Assembly: GCA_963781785.1 (NCBI GenBank)
Contig: CAWAHD010000002.1
Coordinates: 3,782,001-3,846,000, forward strand
Origin: CAWAHD01 sp963781785
GTDB lineage: Bacteria > Planctomycetota > Planctomycetia > Isosphaerales > Isosphaeraceae
Reading direction: 5' to 3'
Length of the DNA stretch: 64,000 bases
Shown here: positions 59,822 to 64,000 of the stretch, one piece after another
Position numbering within the stretch: position 1 is the stretch's first letter
Layout of the letters: the number at the start of each line of letters is the position of its first letter
Translations under genes and position numbers: made by a program
The notes under the pieces: generated by a model
The model's database searches: none
What the model saw: the letters and a program-made list of their open reading frames with translations, nothing else
What the model was told of the DNA's origin: nothing

Positions 59822-61330
59822 CTGCGGCCACGCGGAACCCGAGGCTGAAGTCCCGGCCCTCGGGCGAGTCCCTGTAACGGAACGCCGGGCGGCAGCCCCT
59901 GGGATCGCGGCCCAGCTACCGCCCCGGAGGACCCGGCGCGAGGCCTTGGGCGCGCCTGGCGGATCGGTAGTCGGGGACGAGGCATAGTACTTCTCGTCGT
60001 ACCCGTCGGAGCACCATTCCCAGACATTTCCGAGCATATCATGTAGGCCCCAGGCATTCGGTGACTTTTGGCCGATAGGATGGGTCTTGTCCCCTGAGTT
60101 TGTTCCGTACCATGCGTACCGACCCAACTGGTTCTCGTCATCCCCGAATGGGTAACGGGTTGAACTGCCCGCCCGGCAGCCATATTCCCATTCCGCCTCG
60201 GTGGGCAACCGATAGCCGTTGCCGCTCGTGATGGTGACCTCGTCACCATCGATACGATAGCAGGGTTTGCGGCTCTCACGCTCGCTCAACTTGTTGCAGA
60301 ACTTGACTGCATCCAGCCAGGAGACCTGTTCCACGGGTTGCTGGTCCGAGTCCTGAAACTTGCTCGGATTGTGCCCCATCACCTGCTTGTATTCACTCTG
60401 GGTAACCTCGTGCACGCCGAGATAGAATGCCCTCGTGATCGTGACGCGATGCTGGGGTCTTTCATCCTTGTCCGCGTTCGTCTCCTCGGGGAGCCGCCCC
60501 ATCAGGAAGTTTCCGGCCGGAATCCGCTTTAGCTTCATGCCGATCGAGTTGACAAGCACGTCGATGTCCCCGCCCAAGGGGATCGGGCCAGCCTTCTTGA
60601 TCCCTTCTTCCACCCGCTCGCGGGCCGTGTTATCGCCATTGAGGTAGAGTCCGATTGCTTTGCGCATGCTGGCGACGACGGTGCCCTCGTGTCTGCCCGT
60701 GCAAATGAGGGCGCCCACGTCTCCGGTCCAGTCCTTGGCCACCTCCACGAGGATGGCATATTCTTTTTGTCCCGCCCGTGTGGCCTGGCTGTGCTGGGGA
60801 AGCTCCCAGTACAAGGTTTGCCCCTCGTTGTCGGTGCCGGCCACGATGACCTGCTTCTTCGGCGGCAGGCGGTCGATCTGGATGTCGGTCTTGACCTGAG
60901 TGAAGTCGCGCGATTGCCGTTCGCCGCCACCACCCAGGCTGAACTTGGCCCCGAATGCATTGAACTCGGTCTTGAGCCCGCCGCCATACTCGACGTGAAC
61001 CTCAGTCTGCGAGTCTTTGAATTGTCGCTCGTTCTGCGCCAGGGCGTCGGTCGCTGTCTGGGTCTTCGGCAGGAAGTCAATCACGGTCATCGATTTGGGC
61101 ATGCGCAGCTCATAGCGGAGCTTCGCCACCGACGACTCATCGGCGCTGAAGTTCGCCGAGATAGGAATGGAAACCACGATGACCTTGCGGGCGACATCCG
61201 CCTGCTGTGGGGGCTTGACCTCGGTGCAGGCGAAGAGACGCCGGGCGTCGAAGGAAACGGGAGCCTGGGCAACGGCGTTCGAAACGCACCCAAAGGTCAC
61301 AATCATTAAGAGCGAGGCCAGTCGCGGCAT
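59786..61330 (-). CDS. DGR target 1: secreted FGE-sulfatase-like (C-type lectin fold) protein, frameshifted in its variable repeat
   Basis: From ATG 61330 (GGGAGG seven bases upstream) there is a signal peptide (LASLLMIVTFGCVSNAVAQA), an unrecognised beta-rich domain of about 270 residues, then a formylglycine-generating-enzyme-like domain: NSIGMKLKRIPAGNFLMGRL, FYLGVHEVTQSEYKQVMGHN, WLDAVKFCNKLSERESRKPC, YRLPTEAEWEYGCRAGSS and GLHDMLGNVWEWCSDGYDEK. The last ~41 codons are variable repeat 1. One base is missing there (about 59904-59910), so as read the protein ends in unrelated sequence at 59786. Restoring the base gives LGFRVAAVQE and a stop at 59811. The paired cysteines of true FGE enzymes are absent, so a binding function is expected. 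Confidence 0.88.
   Translation of the reverse strand: MPRLASLLMIVTFGCVSNAVAQAPVSFDARRLFACTEVKPPQQADVARKVIVVSIPISANFSADESSVAKLRYELRMPKSMTVIDFLPKTQTATDALAQNERQFKDSQTEVHVEYGGGLKTEFNAFGAKFSLGGGGERQSRDFTQVKTDIQIDRLPPKKQVIVAGTDNEGQTLYWELPQHSQATRAGQKEYAILVEVAKDWTGDVGALICTGRHEGTVVASMRKAIGLYLNGDNTARERVEEGIKKAGPIPLGGDIDVLVNSIGMKLKRIPAGNFLMGRLPEETNADKDERPQHRVTITRAFYLGVHEVTQSEYKQVMGHNPSKFQDSDQQPVEQVSWLDAVKFCNKLSERESRKPCYRIDGDEVTITSGNGYRLPTEAEWEYGCRAGSSTRYPFGDDENQLGRYAWYGTNSGDKTHPIGQKSPNAWGLHDMLGNVWEWCSDGYDEKYYASSPTTDPPGAPKASRRVLRGGSWAAIPGAAARRSVTGTRPRAGTSASGSAWPQSRNEQGTEPSN
59822..59945 (-). other. DGR variable repeat 1 (VR1)
   Basis: 124 bp, one shorter than the template repeat. Aligned by hand on the minus strand, all 19 substitutions relative to the template are at template adenines: for example CAC to CGC, ATC to CTC, AAC to GCC, AAC to TTC, AAC to TAC, AAC to GAC, ACG to TCG and AAC to AGC. 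The single missing base also aligns with a template adenine in the AACAACAAT block. No non-adenine position differs. Confidence 0.93.
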
Positions 61331-61398
61331 GGAAGAACCTCCCGGCAAGAAATCACTGGCGGGACGGAGTTGACGATACATTCGTCGTCGCATCCATA

Positions 61399-61653
61399 TT
61401 ATTTGGGGCCCAAGTGCCTCTTCAAGTGTTCGTGGCTGACGGTCTTTCCCTGCTCGACCTGCTGGCGAGCTTTTGCCAGCGACTCGAGAAACGCGGGATC
61501 GCGCTCGCGTGCATACCAGGCGAGATCATCATCGTTGAACGGTGTCATCAGCACGAAAGGATGTCCGTCACGCATAATGACGACGTCTTCTTCTCCCGCT
61601 TGCCGCAGCACCTCGTCCCACGATGCGTTTTCCGTCCACGTTACGGTCTTCAC
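61399..61653 (-). CDS. Phd/YefM-like antitoxin-type protein
   Basis: 84 residues from GTG 61653 (GAGG seven bases before). VVIMRDGHPFVLMTPFNDDD is the conserved strand-turn-strand of prevent-host-death antitoxins, and the rest is helical (FLESLAKARQQVEQGKTVSH). Such antitoxins bind DNA and neutralise a toxin encoded next to them; no toxin gene follows before the DGR target 1 start (69 bp). It may pair with a distant toxin or act as a free regulator. Confidence 0.7.
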   Translation of the reverse strand: MKTVTWTENASWDEVLRQAGEEDVVIMRDGHPFVLMTPFNDDDLAWYARERDPAFLESLAKARQQVEQGKTVSHEHLKRHLGPK

Positions 61654-61666
61654 GGTGAATCCTCGG

Positions 61667-61780
61667 TCATGGCGGTCTGCGCTGTGACCAGTATCCGGGC
61701 TTCCGTTTCTGATGAGCGACGGCTGCTATCCAGATGCTTTGACCCAGCTCCAGATAATAAACTACGTAGGGAAACGGGTT
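61667..61780 (-). pseudogene. RelE/ParE-type toxin remnant
   Basis: Directly after the antitoxin stop, the frame beginning at 61780 reads FPYVVYYLELGQSIWIAAVA then HQKRKPGYW, the last third of a ParE/RelE-family toxin. The first ~55 residues are gone, and the ATG at 61784 belongs to a different frame. The gene appears to have lost its N-terminal part by deletion, leaving the antitoxin without its toxin. Confidence 0.7.
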
Positions 61781-62020
61781 TCATGAGTATTTCGCACGCA
61801 GCTCCGCGAAGACTTGGTCGGCTGGCTTTCCCACCGCCGTACCCTGCTGGATCTCATCGGCCCGTCGCGCAAGCTCTATGTCCCAGGCCGCTTCCACATC
61901 GGCGTCGGCGTCGGCGTTGGCGTCATCCAGCGAATTGAGCAGGAAATGGGCCAGATCGGCCCGCTCCCGCTCGGTCAATCCTGCAAGCTCGACTTTCAAC
62001 TTTTCCAGTGCGACGGCCAT
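61781..62020 (-). CDS. Addiction-module component (antitoxin) family protein
   Basis: 79 residues from ATG 62020: LEKLKVELAGLTERERADLA, HFLLNSLDDANADADADVEA, AWDIELARRADEIQQGTAVG, FAELRAKYS. This is the short helical 'addiction module component' antitoxin type usually followed by a ParE-like toxin with an ATGA overlap. Here the overlap is kept (ATG at 61784) but the toxin is degraded. A six-residue alternating Ala-Asp run is a small expansion. Confidence 0.88.
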   Translation of the reverse strand: MAVALEKLKVELAGLTERERADLAHFLLNSLDDANADADADVEAAWDIELARRADEIQQGTAVGKPADQVFAELRAKYS

Positions 62021-62096
62021 TTTGAGATTCTCTCTTCGAGGAGAGGACTTCGGCGATTGCTCTATGCCAGTATAGTTAGCCTGCGCGCAAAGCAAA

Positions 62097-62133
62097 GCCG
62101 CCCGGAGCGAAGGATTCGCTCCGGACGGCTTTT
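62097..62133 (-). terminator. Strong hairpin, probable terminator of the TIR-FGE transcript
   Basis: A 15-bp stem with one mismatch, GCCGCCCGGAGCGAA / TTCGCTCCGGACGGC, and a 3-nt loop. On the plus strand it is followed by TTTT, and on the minus strand by CTTTGCTTTG. It lies about 270 bp downstream of the TIR-FGE stop and before the antitoxin gene, so it probably separates target 2 from the rest of the locus. Confidence 0.6.
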
Positions 62134-62306
62134 CGTGAGCGATTCCGGGGATAACCGACTTTCGCGCCAGAGGCACTATCATGGGCTCGCCGGGCTTAAC
62201 GCCCGTGTTCGGAGTGGGAACGGGTGTGGCCCCGCCGCTATGGCCACCAGAAAAGTGCCCGGCTGGCAGTCGAACGGGATTGGACCAAATCCCACCGTGT
62301 GTCGTG

Positions 62307-62411
62307 CACTCCGCCGTCTCACTTCGGCACGATCCGGCGTCGGCGCCGCCGCGCCGCCGCGCCGCCGGCACGACCTACGTTCGACGGCTCCGTTCCCTGC
62401 TCATTCCGGGA
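62307..62411 (-). repeat. 3'-flank repeat downstream of variable repeat 2
   Basis: About 105 bp, the second copy of the segment at 59725-59821. Its GCCGCC run is longer. Both copies begin just after the end of the variable repeats, so the homology between the two target genes extends past the stop codon into non-coding sequence, while the template repeat has no such flank. Confidence 0.75.
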
Positions 62412-63729
62412 CTGCGGCCACGCGGAACCCAAGGAGGTTGCCCCGGCCCACCGGCGCGTCCCTGTAACGGTACGCCGGGCGGCAGCACCAGGGGTAGAAG
62501 TCCCAGCCTCCGCCCCGGAAGACCCGGTGCGAGGCCCCGATGGCACCCGGCGGGTCAGCAGGCGGCGACGACGCGTAATATTTCTCGTCGTACCCGTCAG
62601 CGCACCATTCCCAAACGTTCCCCAGCATATCATGCAGGCCCCACGCATTCGGTAACTTCTGGCCGACAGGGTGGGTCTTGCTGTCCGCGTTGCTCGAGTA
62701 CCACGCGTGAGCGTCCAGCTTGTCGGCGTCATCGCCGAACGGATACAGCGTTGTGCTCCTCGCCCGGCAGGCGTATTCCCACTCCGCCTCAGTCGGAAGC
62801 CGATAGCCGTTACCACCCACGACGGTGGCCTCGGTCCCAACGATCCGATAGAACGGCGTCCGCTTCTCTCGCTCGCTCAGCTTGTTGCAAAACTTGACCG
62901 CGTCGACCCAGGACATTTTTTCCACCGGAAGGTCGTCCGATCCCTTGAAGTTGCTCGGGTTATCTCCCATGACCGCCTGGTACTGGCCTTGTGTGACCTC
63001 GTGAATTCCCAGGTAAAACGGCCGCGAGATTTTGACAGGATGCTGAGGCTGCTCGTTGTCGAACCATTCCCGTTTGGAATCGGGAAACAGCCGCATCAAC
63101 TGATCCACCTGGTCTTTGGTTGTGCCCATCAGGAACGAGTCGGCCTCGATGCGGACCAAGGCCATGCCGAGAGAATTGGTCAATTCCCTCACTGGGGACG
63201 AAGGTGCTGATTCACGATCCACCGAAAGAATCGTGGTCTCGCGAGGCTCCTTCACCGTTGCGGTGGACGACTTCTGGAAGTGAAACTCGATCCCTCGTAT
63301 GAGTCGGTCGACGTGAGTATGGAAGTCCCGTCCCTGGTCTACATCGATCGCACTGCGAAAGGCGAGCCGGGCAAGGGACGGCGGTAGGTCGGCCTCGCCC
63401 GGCATTCTGGCATGATCAATCAGGATCGGGATCACCGGTATGCCGCGTTTGAGGGCTGATTCGAGCTCGATCCGGACAAAGTCTCTCGGGTCGTCGATTC
63501 GCCGCGAGGCCTTGGTCTTCCCGGACCATCGTGATCCGATCACCGCAAGAACCACGTCGCACTGGCCGACGGCCGAGTCGATCTGTTCCCGGAATTCTTC
63601 ACCGAAAGGGATGGAAGTGATGTCCATGAAGATGGCGTCGTCGTCGAAGTGCTGGCACAGACGGTCGTAGATCCGTCCGGCAACGCCTCTTGAATCCCGC
63701 CGCCGATAGCAGAGAAAGATCCTCGGCAT
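62401..63729 (-). CDS. DGR target 2: TIR domain fused to FGE-sulfatase-like (C-type lectin fold) variable domain
   Basis: 442 residues from ATG 63729. Residues 1-150 are a TIR domain: PRIFLCYRRRDSRGVAGRIY, FDDDAIFMDITSIPFGEEF, CDVVLAVIGSRWSG, then FVRIELESALKRGIPVIPIL with E88 as the candidate NADase glutamate. After a linker, residues about 185-442 are an FGE-like domain (NSLGMALVRIEADSFLMGTT, FYLGIHEVTQGQYQAVMGDN, WVDAVKFCNKLSEREKRTPF, YRLPTEAEWEYACRARST, GLHDMLGNVWEWCADGYDEK). The C-terminal ~41 codons are variable repeat 2, in frame and ending LGFRVAAVPE. TIR effectors in bacteria cleave NAD+ or make signalling nucleotides when triggered. A diversified sensor coupled to a TIR effector is inferred. 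Confidence 0.92.
   Translation of the reverse strand: MPRIFLCYRRRDSRGVAGRIYDRLCQHFDDDAIFMDITSIPFGEEFREQIDSAVGQCDVVLAVIGSRWSGKTKASRRIDDPRDFVRIELESALKRGIPVIPILIDHARMPGEADLPPSLARLAFRSAIDVDQGRDFHTHVDRLIRGIEFHFQKSSTATVKEPRETTILSVDRESAPSSPVRELTNSLGMALVRIEADSFLMGTTKDQVDQLMRLFPDSKREWFDNEQPQHPVKISRPFYLGIHEVTQGQYQAVMGDNPSNFKGSDDLPVEKMSWVDAVKFCNKLSEREKRTPFYRIVGTEATVVGGNGYRLPTEAEWEYACRARSTTLYPFGDDADKLDAHAWYSSNADSKTHPVGQKLPNAWGLHDMLGNVWEWCADGYDEKYYASSPPADPPGAIGASHRVFRGGGWDFYPWCCRPAYRYRDAPVGRGNLLGFRVAAVPE
62412..62536 (-). other. DGR variable repeat 2 (VR2)
   Basis: 125 bp, the same length as the template repeat. Hand alignment on the minus strand gives 24 differences, 20 of them at template adenines (AAC to GAC, TTC, TGC, TAC, GGC and CTC; AGG to TGG; ACG to GCG; GAG to GTG; ATC to TTC; AGC to GGC). 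The other four (GGT to GGA, AAT third base, CCC to CCG, CTC to CTT) are at wobble positions and are probably ordinary drift. The reading frame is intact. Confidence 0.94.
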
Positions 63730-63966
63730 CGAGCCTTCGCCTCGTCGGTGTTGCTGTCATCGCCCACATCCCCCGCCATGATTTGAGGGTATCCATCCCG
63801 CTTGCGGACGACAACAGGATGCTCATCGCATCAGGTGCATGCAAAAAGGCGCCTTCGTCCTGCCGCCATTGTCAGAGGCAACGATCGTTGTTCATACTAC
63901 ACACCGGAATTGACTGGTGGCCGACGGCCGTGGCTTTCCTTTTCTGGTAAGGACGCCGAGTGAATC
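63730..63966. other. Divergent intergenic region
   Basis: About 237 bp upstream of the TIR-FGE gene and of a possible plus-strand gene. No convincing frame is present. It probably holds promoters in both directions; no operator-like repeat stands out. Confidence 0.4.
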
Positions 63967-64000
63967 ATGCCGTTTGAACTGCTTCTGTCGCCGCAGGGCC
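63967..64000 (+). CDS. Possible start of a plus-strand gene at the right edge (partial)
   Basis: ATG 63967 opens a frame reading MPFELLLSPQG to the window end, preceded by a purine-rich AAGGACG about 12 bases upstream. Only 11 codons are visible, so nothing can be said about the product. Confidence 0.35.
   Translation, partial: MPFELLLSPQG

Noticed and set aside
59786..63729. Calling the two FGE-like proteins true formylglycine-generating enzymes
   Set aside because: The paired catalytic cysteines of FGE are not in place; Cys residues in the variable repeat arise where the template has adenines. The fold is used here as a binding scaffold.
1..64000. CRISPR arrays, rRNA or tRNA genes, prophage structural genes
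   Set aside because: None was seen on either strand; the repeats found are coding, palindromic or DGR-related and do not have CRISPR spacing.

Overview
The window is high-GC bacterial DNA that reads as a planctomycete, probably close to Isosphaeraceae. The evidence is two ECF sigma factor/Ser-Thr kinase couples, each with a 4-nt stop/start overlap; a giant surface protein whose N-terminus carries an LEDRTLLA (LEPR-XLL-like) motif; a planctomycete-style C-terminal module on that protein; and fusions of cytochrome c with a copper-monooxygenase-like domain. This placement is inference from gene content.

Layout. 1-3.3 kb: kinase with TPRs plus its sigma factor (minus). 3.5-7.4 kb: a haem/copper protein, a PII protein, a HAD phosphatase and a GT4 glycosyltransferase (plus). 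7.4-10.3 kb: an unknown gene, a long non-coding stretch, an XRE regulator and a receiver-like protein. 10.4-14.2 kb: queA, lemA and an M48 protease (plus). 14.1-20.2 kb: a membrane-anchored basic protein, a WD40/TPR kinase and its sigma factor (minus). 20.3-37.9 kb: one giant surface/adhesin-like gene (minus) split into pieces by five apparent frameshifts. 38.2-43.1 kb: a housekeeping cluster (small ORF, rlmN, ECF sigma, comF, hemC, purU, thioredoxin remnant). 43.3-49.4 kb: PPK2, then a minus-strand set with a membrane-anchored TerB-like/PH-like/HNH protein, an HNH nuclease with a small partner, and a HerA-type ATPase. 49.5-55.2 kb: HEAT proteins and remnants, a lipase, a duplicated-membrane-module LRR protein and a serine hydrolase. 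55.2-57.9 kb: an MGDG-synthase-like GT, an orphan XisI and a DUF4058 gene cut short by a palindromic repeat array.

The most interesting system is at 58.0-63.7 kb, on the minus strand: a diversity-generating retroelement (DGR). It has a DGR-type reverse transcriptase, an HRDC-domain accessory protein, a 125-bp template repeat (58072-58196) and two variable repeats (59822-59945 and 62412-62536). Each variable repeat lies at the 3' end of a formylglycine-generating-enzyme-like (C-type-lectin-fold) gene. By hand alignment, 19 of 19 substitutions in one variable repeat and 20 of 24 in the other fall at template adenines. One target is a predicted secreted protein whose variable repeat has also lost one base and is out of frame. 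The other carries an N-terminal TIR domain, which suggests a diversified-recognition/TIR-effector protein. A toxin-antitoxin remnant sits between the two targets.

A caution applies to the whole window. Many genes (cytochrome, HAD, queA, the giant gene, a HEAT gene, DGR target 1) are interrupted by single-base shifts with normal coding on both sides. Either the assembly has indel errors or the locus is decaying; raw reads would decide.
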